Notes under the pieces: model-generated
What the model was told of the DNA's origin: nothing
The model's input: the letters and a program-made list of their open reading frames with translations, nothing else
The model's database searches: none
Part shown: piece by piece, positions 33,269 through 40,703 of the stretch
Position numbering within the stretch: position 1 is the first letter of the stretch
How the letters are laid out: each line of letters opens with the position of its first letter
Position numbers and translations under genes: made by a program
Source of the DNA: Marinilactibacillus psychrotolerans
GTDB taxonomy: Bacteria; Bacillota; Bacilli; Lactobacillales; Carnobacteriaceae_A
NCBI RefSeq assembly: GCF_900101525.1
Contig: NZ_FMZD01000007.1
Span: 1 to 64,000 of the forward strand
DNA: 64,000 bases
Direction: 5' to 3'

Positions 33269-34965
33269 TCTTTTATGACTTTGAAGTATTCACAAAAGAC
33301 TGGTTAGTCGTTTTGATCAACACTGATAATCAGGAAGAACAAGTTATCGTTAACAATCGGTTAGAACTCTATACCTACTATGTTCAACATAAGAACGATA
33401 TATGGGTTGGATATAACAGTAATGGATATGATCGATACATCTTAAAAGCCATCTTGTGTGATTTTAATCCCAAAGAAGTCAATGATTGGATCATCGTTAA
33501 AAAGAGAAAGGGTTGGGAGTTTTCTAGAGAATTCAATAAAATTCAATTGTTCAGCTTTGATACCCAGGTCAGTCGCTACAATAGTTTGAAGAAGTTGGAA
33601 GCATTTATGGGTCATGATATTAGAGAGACTACAGTCCCTTTTGATATCGATCGTAAACTAACAGATGAAGAGATTGAAGAAGTCATCTTTTATTGTCGAC
33701 ATGATGTACATGAAACAATGGAAGTCTTCAGTCGAACATATGATGAGTTCCAGGCACAACTAGCACTGATCAAAGAGTTCAATTTACCACTTAAGCATAT
33801 ATCTAAATCACAGGCTCAACTATCAGCAACGATACTTGGAGCGAATAAAAAGAAATTAGAAGATGCTGATACAGTTTTCTTCCCAGAAACAATGGATATT
33901 GAAAAGTACAAACACGTCATTGAGTTCTTTAATGAAAATAGACACTCCAGCAAACAATTAGAAACCACTATTGCAGGTGTCCATCATGTATTTGCAGGAG
34001 GTGGAGTACATGGAGCAAAGAAAAATTTTATGTATGAATGTAGTCCAGATGAATTGCTGATCATGGCCGACGTTGATCAGCTATATCCAACGATCATGAT
34101 TGAGTATGATTTACTTTCAAGAGGCGTATCTACTCCGGAGAAATTCAAGAATATCTTAAATACCAGTTTAAGATTAAAAAGCGAAGGTAAGAAAAAAGAA
34201 CGTGAGCCGTATAAACGAATCTGTAATATCACTTATGGAGCTGAAGGCGATAAATTCAATGCCATGTATGATCCAAGAAATCGATTATTAGTTTGTATCT
34301 TTGGTCAATTATTTCTCCTAGATATGATCGAAAAAGCAGAAAACATTCCATCTATGAAATTAGTTCAGTCCAATACAGATGGTATTCTAGTCATCATTAA
34401 TAAACGAGATTTTGAAGCATTTGATGATCTGGTATATGAATGGGAGCAGCGCACAAGATTAAGTATGAGCTTTGATTACTATAGAAAGATTTTTCAGAAA
34501 GACGTTAACAATTATATTGTTGTGGATTCAAAAGGAGAGTATAAATCTAAAGGGGCATACGTCAAAGAATTAAATTCCTTGGATAATGATTTACCCATTG
34601 TTAATAATGCAGTTGTTGAGTATTTCATCAATAAAGTACCCGTTGAAAAAACAATCAATGACGCAACTGACTTGATTGATTTTCAAAAAGTGATCAGTAT
34701 CTCCGGAAAATATTCTTATGCTATTTATGGTAAGAAACGCAGACATGAAAAAGTTTTTAGACTATTTGCCAGTAAAGACGGTAAGCAACTTATGAAAGTA
34801 AAAGACGGTCGTCCAAGTAAGATCAGCTATACACCCGACGTATGTAGAATCGTGAATACGGATATTACTAAAGAAAAAACTCCTGACTGGCTAGACAGAT
34901 CATTTTATATAAATCTAGCAAAAAAAAGAGTGAATGATTTTATGGGAAGTGATACGAATGTCTAG
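33265..34965 (+). CDS. Family-B-like phage DNA polymerase
   Basis: A 566-residue polymerase with an N-terminal 3'-5' exonuclease (FYDFEVFTKDW for Exo I, WVGYNSNGYDRYI for Exo II, YCRHDVHETMEVF for Exo III). The polymerase motifs are motif A MADVDQLYPTIMIEYDLLSRG, given in part, motif B KRICNITYGAEGDK, and motif C VQSNTDGILVI, where NTDG replaces the usual YGDTD. It is the replicative polymerase of the prophage. The last residues (about 548-566) appear to have been rewritten by insertion of the next gene; a more typical C-terminus survives at 35481-35525. Confidence 0.88.
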   Translation: MIFYDFEVFTKDWLVVLINTDNQEEQVIVNNRLELYTYYVQHKNDIWVGYNSNGYDRYILKAILCDFNPKEVNDWIIVKKRKGWEFSREFNKIQLFSFDTQVSRYNSLKKLEAFMGHDIRETTVPFDIDRKLTDEEIEEVIFYCRHDVHETMEVFSRTYDEFQAQLALIKEFNLPLKHISKSQAQLSATILGANKKKLEDADTVFFPETMDIEKYKHVIEFFNENRHSSKQLETTIAGVHHVFAGGGVHGAKKNFMYECSPDELLIMADVDQLYPTIMIEYDLLSRGVSTPEKFKNILNTSLRLKSEGKKKEREPYKRICNITYGAEGDKFNAMYDPRNRLLVCIFGQLFLLDMIEKAENIPSMKLVQSNTDGILVIINKRDFEAFDDLVYEWEQRTRLSMSFDYYRKIFQKDVNNYIVVDSKGEYKSKGAYVKELNSLDNDLPIVNNAVVEYFINKVPVEKTINDATDLIDFQKVISISGKYSYAIYGKKRRHEKVFRLFASKDGKQLMKVKDGRPSKISYTPDVCRIVNTDITKEKTPDWLDRSFYINLAKKRVNDFMGSDTNV

Positions 34966-35461
34966 AAAATTAGAATTAACGGGGAAGAAATTTGAAAGAC
35001 TTACTGCTATCAGTGAAGCAGGTAGAGATAATCAAGGAAGAGTAACTTGGAATTGTCATTGTGAGTGTGGTAATAACAAGGTTATTGCTAGTCGTCATTT
35101 AGTACAAGGAAAAATTAAAAGTTGTGGTTGTTATGCTATACAAAATGTAACTGAACGTATGACAACTCATGATTTAACAAATAAAAACAGAAATCTACTC
35201 AATATCTGGTATTCAATGAAAAGAAGATGTTTAAATAAAAAAGATATTCACTATCCAAGATGGGGCGGAAGAGGAATAACCGTCTGTGATGAATGGATGG
35301 ATCCTATTACTTTTTTTGAATGGGCTATAAACAACGGATACAAAACCGGTTTATCAATAGATAGAATTGACAATAATGGAAATTATGAACCGAATAATTG
35401 TAGATGGGTTACAGTAAGTGAAAACTCAAAGAAAATGAATATTGAAAGAGGTTCCTATTAA
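34958..35461 (+). CDS. AP2/HNH-type homing endonuclease inserted at the polymerase 3' end
   Basis: A 167-residue protein from ATG 34958 behind GGAAGTG. It has a zinc-type N-terminal domain (WNCHCECGN, KSCGCYA), followed by WYSMKRRCLNKKDIHYPRWGG and GLSIDRIDNNGNYEPNNCRW, typical of phage HNH proteins with an AP2-like DNA-binding part. The first codons overlap the polymerase gene by eight bases. A copy of the polymerase end lies just after its stop codon, as expected for a mobile insertion. A 12-bp hairpin with one mismatch (35450-35474) closes the unit. Confidence 0.85.
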   Translation: MSRKLELTGKKFERLTAISEAGRDNQGRVTWNCHCECGNNKVIASRHLVQGKIKSCGCYAIQNVTERMTTHDLTNKNRNLLNIWYSMKRRCLNKKDIHYPRWGGRGITVCDEWMDPITFFEWAINNGYKTGLSIDRIDNNGNYEPNNCRWVTVSENSKKMNIERGSY

Positions 35462-35480
35462 ATGAAATAGAAACCTCTGG

Positions 35481-35525
35481 TATATAAAAATAGCCAAAAA
35501 AAGAGTTACTGATTATTTAAGTTAG
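35481..35525 (+). pseudogene. Displaced original C-terminal codons of the DNA polymerase
   Basis: The codons read YIKIAKKRVTDYLS then TAG. They align without gaps to the polymerase end YINLAKKRVNDFMG encoded at 34906-34947 (about 30 of 37 bases identical). The homing endonuclease lies exactly between the two copies. Confidence 0.75.
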
Positions 35526-35766
35526 AACTTTCATATAGTTTAATTAGACCTGAGGCGATAACTTCCAATGCTGCTACTGAAGCAATTAATATAGTGAAAT
35601 TGAATATTGCTCGTTCTATGTCACCGATAAATAGTATAACTTGATCAGGTTTAAAAGAATTATTAAAAAAGTATTGCACACAAGTAAAAAGAACTAAAAT
35701 AATGCTAATTAACCCTTTAAATATTTTGAAAAAAGCCTCTGCTCTTTTTAGGTTTTCGATACTCAC
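35506..35766 (-). CDS. Small two-helix membrane protein (accessory gene)
   Basis: An 86-residue protein from GTG 35766, with GGAG about ten bases upstream. Two transmembrane segments are visible (about 14-33, FKGLISIILVLFTCVQYFF, and 53-72, AIFNFTILIASVAALEVIA). It overlaps the displaced polymerase codons at its 3' end. It lies 66 bases downstream of the DUF4145 gene on the same strand, so the two may form a small cassette of membrane protein plus sensor. No family is recognised. Confidence 0.65.
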   Translation of the reverse strand: MSIENLKRAEAFFKIFKGLISIILVLFTCVQYFFNNSFKPDQVILFIGDIERAIFNFTILIASVAALEVIASGLIKLYESSNLNNQ

Positions 35767-35832
35767 AATGGAACAACTCCAATTTTTATTATTTAATGGT
35801 ACTAATATTTAATAAGGCTAAGAAGAGGATTA

Positions 35833-36597
35833 CTAATTATCTTGGTTCTTAGACTTTTTTGAAAATACATTTTCTAAAAAACTTTGAGATTCACTTAAAA
35901 CTAACTCATGGTCAATTTCGCTAATTAATGATTTTGCGAATACTTTTAAAGAATTTATATCTTGATCGTCATGAATTCGAGTGTAATGAGTTTCATCATT
36001 GCCAATAAAAGAGATAGTTTTGGCAAGACCCTTTATTCTCTCACTGGGTAATACATTTATTTTATTGCCCAAAGTAGTTTTAGGATTAGTTAACCATTCG
36101 CTTTCAACGTTTTCAGGGGTGTGTTCAAGAAGGTAGTCAGTTAGTAGAATTTCAATTGCTTTTCTGTACCCCATTCCGGCAAGTTCATCTAGATCTTCTT
36201 CTTCAGCTAACTGAGCTTGTTTATAGACCTTAACAAACCGATGATATCTCTCAGTAAGTTTATTAGGTAACTCGTGAGTACTAAGTGTTTTAGGATAAGA
36301 TACTGCTATGTTGAATTTATTAGGCTTATCCCCTTCGCCTGTATAATCAATTTCCTTTGGTAAAGCATAACAATAATGCACAGAATTACTTCCACATAGT
36401 GAACATGCTGTGATGGAAATTACATTGTAACGGTCATTGTCACCTAAAGTACCAACTGCTTCAACTAATACTTGGGGGCCAGTATTTCGACAATGCTGAC
36501 AGATTAGAGGATTTTGTATTAAAATTTCTTCAACAAAAGTTGTTTGTTCAGATTTTAGAAAAAAGCGGGTTTGGTATTTATTATAATTCAATATCAT
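35833..36597 (-). CDS. DUF4145-like protein with N-terminal zinc-binding Cys pairs
   Basis: A 254-residue protein. The first half has two CxxC pairs (CQHC and CSLC, about 35-70), a likely zinc ribbon. The second half matches the DUF4145 pattern: GMGYRKAIEILLTDYLLE, TTLGNKINVLPSERIKGLAK, and FIGNDETHYTRIHDD, with a conserved His near GNDExHY. DUF4145 proteins are often encoded beside restriction-modification and other defence genes, but their chemistry is unknown. The start is uncertain (ATG 36606 and 36597 are both in frame; neither has a well-spaced site). It is read against the replication operon, as accessory genes of lysogens often are. Confidence 0.68.
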   Translation of the reverse strand: MILNYNKYQTRFFLKSEQTTFVEEILIQNPLICQHCRNTGPQVLVEAVGTLGDNDRYNVISITACSLCGSNSVHYCYALPKEIDYTGEGDKPNKFNIAVSYPKTLSTHELPNKLTERYHRFVKVYKQAQLAEEEDLDELAGMGYRKAIEILLTDYLLEHTPENVESEWLTNPKTTLGNKINVLPSERIKGLAKTISFIGNDETHYTRIHDDQDINSLKVFAKSLISEIDHELVLSESQSFLENVFSKKSKNQDN

Positions 36598-36654
36598 CAA
36601 CTCCATTCATTTTATTTATTATTCTAGCACTCTTGGAAAGGCAGGTGAATAAAA

Positions 36655-38520
36655 ATTTATAAAGGATATTTAAAAGGCACAGAGAAACGTGCTGCTGAAT
36701 CATTCAAAAACAACCCGGATAAGCTAATCACATATCATTCAGCGCGGCGTTATGATTCTTTTGTTGGGATATTAGCAGATGATTTTGTCATGATTGATAT
36801 CGATACTCCGGAAGAAGCAAAACTATTTCTAAAGATAGCAGATCACTTGAATCTTCAATGTAGCGTATTAAAAACTTCTAAAGGAATACATGCCTACTTT
36901 AAAGGTTATGATTTAAAAGCGAATCAAATCGAATGGTATTCTCCAATTGGTATTCAAGTAACCACGCGTTTAGGAACGAAAAACACAGCTGATCCTTTAC
37001 GCATTGCTGGTAAAACGAGAAAGTGGCTGCGTAAATCAGAGAAACATGAACCATTACCTAAATGGCTCTATCCAATGGACAAAAGAAAGAATCATATTAC
37101 TGAGATTGAAAGTGGATCGCGTAATCAGGAATTGTTTAACTACATCCTTAAGCTGCAGTCAGTTGATATGAGAAAAGATGAAATCCGTAAAACAATTAAA
37201 ATCATCAATGAATTTGTATTAGAAGATCCATTGGATCAATCAGAGATCAATACGATCTTACGTGATGAAGCTTTTATGAAAGAATCTTTTTTCACTAAAA
37301 GCAACGGCTTTTTACATGATAAATTTGCGAAATTCTTGATATCTGAACATCATATTATAAGGGTAGTAGATGTATTGCACGTTTACCAAGATGGGGTATA
37401 TTCTGACAATCCTGCAGATATCGAACGTGTCATGATCAAACATCTTCCTCAATTGACGAAATCAAGACGTCAAGAAGTTCTTGCTTATCTGCAACTAGAA
37501 TCAGAAGAGAAGAAACTAGCACCGGTCAATTACGTAGCATTGAAGAATGGAATCTTTAACTTAGATACCTGGGAACTACAGAACTTTGATCCAAAGATTA
37601 TCATTAAGAATAAGATTCCTGTTCCTTATATTAAAAAGGCTTATTATGATGTCACTGATAAAACACTAGATAAATTGGCACAGAACGATAAAGCTTTACG
37701 AAAAGTAATGGAAGAAATGTTTGGTTACATTTTATTAAGACGTAATGAATTTGGTAAAGCTTTTGTTTTAATTGGTGATGGTAAGAATGGTAAATCTAGT
37801 TTCTTGAAAATGATTCGTGCCTTTGCTGGACAAAGTAATACTGCCTCACTTGATTTGAAAGAACTTGGCCAACGATTTAAAACAGCTGAGTTATTCGGTA
37901 AGTTGATTAACTTAGGTGATGATATCGCTGGAGAATTTATCAAAGACAATTCAGAATTTAAAAAGTTAACGACCGGTGAAGTCGTCAATGTGGAACGAAA
38001 AGGAAAAGATCCTTTTGACTTTCAAAATTATTCGAAGATGATTTTCTCAGCAAACAAGATGCCGCGAATCAATGATACATCATCAGGATTAACAAGACGA
38101 TTAATGATGATTCCGTTCAATGCAACATTCAGTCCTGGAGATAAAGATTATGATCCGTTCATACAAGATAAATTGATCAGTGAAGAATCGATGGAGTATA
38201 TACTTCAATTAGCTATTCATGGATTACAACGATTATTAAAAAATAAAAATTTCTCGACGTCCAAGAAAATCGAAAAAGAAATACAAAAATACGAAGAAAC
38301 AAACAATCCTATTTTGGAATTCATCAAAGAAGATATTAAATTTGAGAATGAAGTAACAACAGATGTTTATCAAAAGTATCATGTCTGGTGTGCTGAGAAT
38401 GGCTACAGTCCTCTTGGTAAAATTGCATTCAGTCGAGAAATCTGTCATCGTTGCAAACTAGAAACAACAACTAAAAGAGTTGAAGGAAAAAGAAAACAAT
38501 TTTTTGTTAAAAATGGATAG
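36655..38520 (+). CDS. D5-type phage primase/helicase, apparent AUU start
   Basis: A replication protein of 621 residues if read from ATT 36655. The N-terminal part reads GYLKGTEKRAAESFKNN, RYDSFVGILADDFVMIDID and GTKNTADPLRIAGKTRKW, like a primase-polymerase fold. The C-terminal superfamily-3 helicase has Walker A LIGDGKNGKSSFLKM (about 372), LINLGDDIAGEFI for Walker B, and SANKMPRINDTSSGLTRRL for motif C and the arginine finger. No ATG, GTG or TTG occurs in frame between the TGA at 36646 and 36790. Starting at 36790 would cut into conserved sequence. AGGTG lies seven bases before the ATT, so ATT is the best start. Confidence 0.85.
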   Translation: MYKGYLKGTEKRAAESFKNNPDKLITYHSARRYDSFVGILADDFVMIDIDTPEEAKLFLKIADHLNLQCSVLKTSKGIHAYFKGYDLKANQIEWYSPIGIQVTTRLGTKNTADPLRIAGKTRKWLRKSEKHEPLPKWLYPMDKRKNHITEIESGSRNQELFNYILKLQSVDMRKDEIRKTIKIINEFVLEDPLDQSEINTILRDEAFMKESFFTKSNGFLHDKFAKFLISEHHIIRVVDVLHVYQDGVYSDNPADIERVMIKHLPQLTKSRRQEVLAYLQLESEEKKLAPVNYVALKNGIFNLDTWELQNFDPKIIIKNKIPVPYIKKAYYDVTDKTLDKLAQNDKALRKVMEEMFGYILLRRNEFGKAFVLIGDGKNGKSSFLKMIRAFAGQSNTASLDLKELGQRFKTAELFGKLINLGDDIAGEFIKDNSEFKKLTTGEVVNVERKGKDPFDFQNYSKMIFSANKMPRINDTSSGLTRRLMMIPFNATFSPGDKDYDPFIQDKLISEESMEYILQLAIHGLQRLLKNKNFSTSKKIEKEIQKYEETNNPILEFIKEDIKFENEVTTDVYQKYHVWCAENGYSPLGKIAFSREICHRCKLETTTKRVEGKRKQFFVKNG

Positions 38521-38892
38521 TGAGCAAAAACTGCTCAAAAGTGATGTGTTTTGAGCAGAAAATGCTCATAAATTTTGCTGATTTCAGACTGAAATGTACT
38601 ATAAAACGCTACTGTCAAAGATGTATCTTTGACAAAACAGACTATCTTTGACACATCTTTGACAGCAATATAGACCGTCATAGCAAGGTTTATAGCGTAG
38701 TGTCAAAGATGTCAAAGATGTTTTCACTTTCTTTTTATATTATAGTCTCAACAATTTTCAACTAATAATATATAAAAGAAAATATAGGGTAAAAAGAGCA
38801 GTCATCTTTGACAGCTAGTACTCTAATCACTGATACGATAACGTTTTAAAGGTGTCAAAGATGTCAAAGATAAACGCCATTTGTCAAAGATG
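38521..38892. repeat. Candidate prophage replication origin: iteron array plus large palindrome
   Basis: This gene-free stretch has ten copies of the 11-mer TGTCAAAGATG in both orientations. Forward copies are at 38613, 38701, 38710, 38853, 38862 (last base A) and 38882. Reverse copies are at 38624 and 38643 (first base T), 38654 and 38803. Several overlap head to tail with a 9-bp period. A 20-bp inverted repeat (38521-38540 with 38549-38568, built from TGAGCA/TGCTCA) opens the region, and a very AT-rich segment (38730-38790) lies in the middle. Iterons, an AT-rich unwinding zone and the adjacent primase/helicase gene are the hallmarks of an origin. Confidence 0.82.
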
Positions 38893-38903
38893 AGGTGATA
38901 AAA

Positions 38904-39326
38904 ATTAAATTTCAATGGCTCAAGAACTATATTGAACTCGAAGAACAAATCGTTTATTTAAAATGGAATATAAATAAATCAAAAAAAGAGTTGTTTAGGT
39001 GGGTCGAAGGTGATCTTACTGACGTGATGCTTACAAAGGATTCTGACGGATCAAAGTTAGAAAAAGTAATTGAAGAACTTGAAGAACAATTAACTGAACA
39101 AGAACAATTAAAAGAATCATTAGTATTAGTAGTTGATACCTTTAAAGGAATAGAACATAAGATATTGAAATTAAAGTACATTGAAGGAAAATCTTTAGAA
39201 TCGATATCAGAAGAACTCAGTTATTCACCAGGGTACATTAGACAAAAACATGCTGAGTTAAGAAGAAGACTTGAGTTCCTAGAAGAGTATGAAGCTTACA
39301 AATTCAAATTGAATCAAATGAAATAA
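38904..39326 (+). CDS. ArpU/RinA-like late transcription regulator (DUF1492 type)
   Basis: A protein of about 140 residues. It is helical, with WLKNYIELEEQIVYLKWNINKSKKEL at the start (abbreviated here to its first part) and a sigma-factor-like C-terminal helix-turn-helix (EHKILKLKYIEGKSLESISE, LSYSPGYIRQKHAELRRRL). Such proteins sit before the terminase genes and switch on late transcription. The only canonical start is GTG 38895, which lacks a ribosome binding site. ATT 38904 lies five bases after GAGGTG and is preferred here. The last iteron overlaps its leader. Confidence 0.8.
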   Translation: MKFQWLKNYIELEEQIVYLKWNINKSKKELFRWVEGDLTDVMLTKDSDGSKLEKVIEELEEQLTEQEQLKESLVLVVDTFKGIEHKILKLKYIEGKSLESISEELSYSPGYIRQKHAELRRRLEFLEEYEAYKFKLNQMK

Positions 39327-39410
39327 TGTATGTTAGAAAATTGTTATGTCATTGAGTGTATGTTTTTGTTGCTTTAGATGTTTTATATTGATAACGTAAT
39401 AAATCGCAAG

Positions 39411-39442
39411 AGAGAGCAGATCATATATCTGTTCTCTTTTTT
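39411..39442 (+). terminator. Intrinsic terminator between regulator and late genes
   Basis: AGAGAGCAGAT (39411-39421) pairs with ATCTGTTCTCT (39427-39437) with one mismatch, followed by TTTTTTG. It separates the early/regulatory and packaging transcripts. Confidence 0.78.
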
Positions 39443-39466
39443 GTTTACTTAAAAGGAGATGATCAA

Positions 39467-39763
39467 ATGTCTGATGACTCTATCAATAACGAACAAATAC
39501 TTTCACCATTACAAAAGATTCGAGAGAACAAAAACATTGATGAGATAGCAGGACTAATCTTAAACATTATCTCATTGACTGGATTAACTGTTGATGAAGT
39601 TGCATCAATCAATTACTACATTATGAAAGAAACATTGAACGCGAAACATAATAAAGAGTTTATGAAAGAGAAACTTAGCATCAATGTGACTCAGTTAGGG
39701 CCTGAAGGAATCTTTCAAGTGCAGCGTGCATTACTAAGTACGTATCATGAGAAGATTAAGTAA
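39467..39763 (+). CDS. Late-region phage protein, unknown function
   Basis: A 98-residue helical protein (LSPLQKIRENKNIDEIAGLI, VDEVASINYYIMKETLNAKH) preceded by AAGGAGATG. It is the first gene of the packaging cluster. No family is recognised. Confidence 0.65.
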   Translation: MSDDSINNEQILSPLQKIRENKNIDEIAGLILNIISLTGLTVDEVASINYYIMKETLNAKHNKEFMKEKLSINVTQLGPEGIFQVQRALLSTYHEKIK

Positions 39764-39775
39764 GGCTGATTTATA

Positions 39776-40108
39776 ATGCAACATCAGTTAAGTAAGTTAG
39801 AACGTCGGATCTTTTACAACTCTCAAGAATGGAGAGATTTACGACCAATTATATTGGAAAGAGATAACTTTGAATGTCAGTGGTGTAAAGAAGATGGAGA
39901 TGTAAAGATCAAAGGTGACATAACTAAAGAAGGTAAGCCAGTCATCTTGGAAATTGATCACATTAAAGAATTGAAAGATTATCCTGAGTTATCTTTGGAG
40001 CCTAGTAACTTAAGAACATTATGCAAAGACTGTCATAACAAACGACATAAGCGATTCAATTTCAAAGAATCTAAACGACAAAAGAAATGGAATGATGAAT
40101 GGTGGTAG
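39776..40108 (+). CDS. HNH endonuclease of the packaging cluster
   Basis: A 110-residue HNH nuclease: FYNSQEWRDLRPIILERDNF, a zinc pair CQWC, the HNH core LEIDHIKELKDYPEL, and SNLRTLCKDCHNKRHKR. In HK97-type phages an HNH protein encoded just before the terminase genes is needed, together with the large terminase, for cutting at cos. That role is inferred from position. Confidence 0.9.
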   Translation: MQHQLSKLERRIFYNSQEWRDLRPIILERDNFECQWCKEDGDVKIKGDITKEGKPVILEIDHIKELKDYPELSLEPSNLRTLCKDCHNKRHKRFNFKESKRQKKWNDEWW

Positions 40109-40263
40109 TTTATATACTATATGAATTCATATTAACAACAGAAGATATGTCTCTACAAGATTCAAGGAGACTAGTTAAAGTTTTTCGTAAGTATGAAGAT
40201 GCCAAGCGGTATGCTAATGAGAGTTTTGAAAGATTCGAGATTGAATGTCCTTCAGTTTACTAA
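40102..40263 (+). CDS. Short phage protein, unknown function
   Basis: A 53-residue reading frame from GTG 40102 overlapping the HNH stop codon. The sequence (LTTEDMSLQDSRRLVKVFRK, EDAKRYANESFERFEIE) looks like a compact helical domain and lacks the bias of a random frame. The ribosome binding site is weak, so the start is uncertain. Confidence 0.45.
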   Translation: MVVYILYEFILTTEDMSLQDSRRLVKVFRKYEDAKRYANESFERFEIECPSVY

Positions 40264-40388
40264 AATAAATTTATATAAGACCCCCCGTCGAAAACTTTCA
40301 ATGTTTAAACTGATTTTGGAAACCGGTGGATAGGGTTAATCGTCCAGATATATGCGTTAATTTTTTTACTAGGGGGGGTGTAGGTGAG
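40264..40388. other. Candidate cos (packaging) region
   Basis: A 125-bp gap between the HNH and small terminase genes, the usual cos location in HNH-type phages. It has islands of GC unlike the surrounding DNA: GACCCCCCGTCG (40280-40291), AAACCGGTGG and ACTAGGGGGGGTGTAGG (40369-40385). The C6 and G7 tracts face each other. The exact cut cannot be read from the sequence. Confidence 0.4.
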
Positions 40389-40703
40389 ATGAAGCAATCC
40401 GAATTGAAGAAACAGCTGCTAAAACAAATAGATATAAATGATCAGATGGAAGTTGAAAAAGTTGAAAGATATCTTGATCTAGTAAGACTTTACAAGAAAA
40501 TGAATTCTGCTATTACAAAGTATGGTGCAATGGTTCCGATTGAAAATGGATCGCAAAAATTTATTAAACCGAACCCTGCAATTGCTGAAAAAGTTAAAAT
40601 AAATCGTGCATTAATCGCTCTTGGAAAAGATTTAAGTCTGGATGAACTATCCAAAACAATTACAAGTAATGAAGATGATTATAGTGAAAGTGATTTAACA
40701 TGA
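40389..40703 (+). CDS. Terminase small subunit (P27 family)
   Basis: A 104-residue protein starting at ATG 40389, behind GTAGGTGAG. Helical N-terminus (MEVEKVERYLDLVRLYKKMN) and the P27-type block MVPIENGSQKFIKPNPAIAE, followed by a helix and acidic tail. It recognises the packaging site and hands DNA to the large subunit, whose gene it overlaps by four bases. Confidence 0.88.
   Translation: MKQSELKKQLLKQIDINDQMEVEKVERYLDLVRLYKKMNSAITKYGAMVPIENGSQKFIKPNPAIAEKVKINRALIALGKDLSLDELSKTITSNEDDYSESDLT

Noticed and set aside
34958-35461. Group I intron carrying the homing endonuclease in the polymerase gene
   Set aside because: The polymerase frame reaches its own stop before the endonuclease body, and no intron core or splice structure was evident; an insertion with duplicated end fits.
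36790-38520. Primase/helicase starting at ATG 36790
   Set aside because: No ribosome binding site lies before it, and 45 upstream codons read as conserved protein with a good site before ATT 36655.
38521-38892. Could the repeat cluster be a CRISPR array?
   Set aside because: The repeats are only 11 bp, occur in both orientations, sometimes overlap, and have irregular spacing, so they are origin-type iterons rather than CRISPR repeats.
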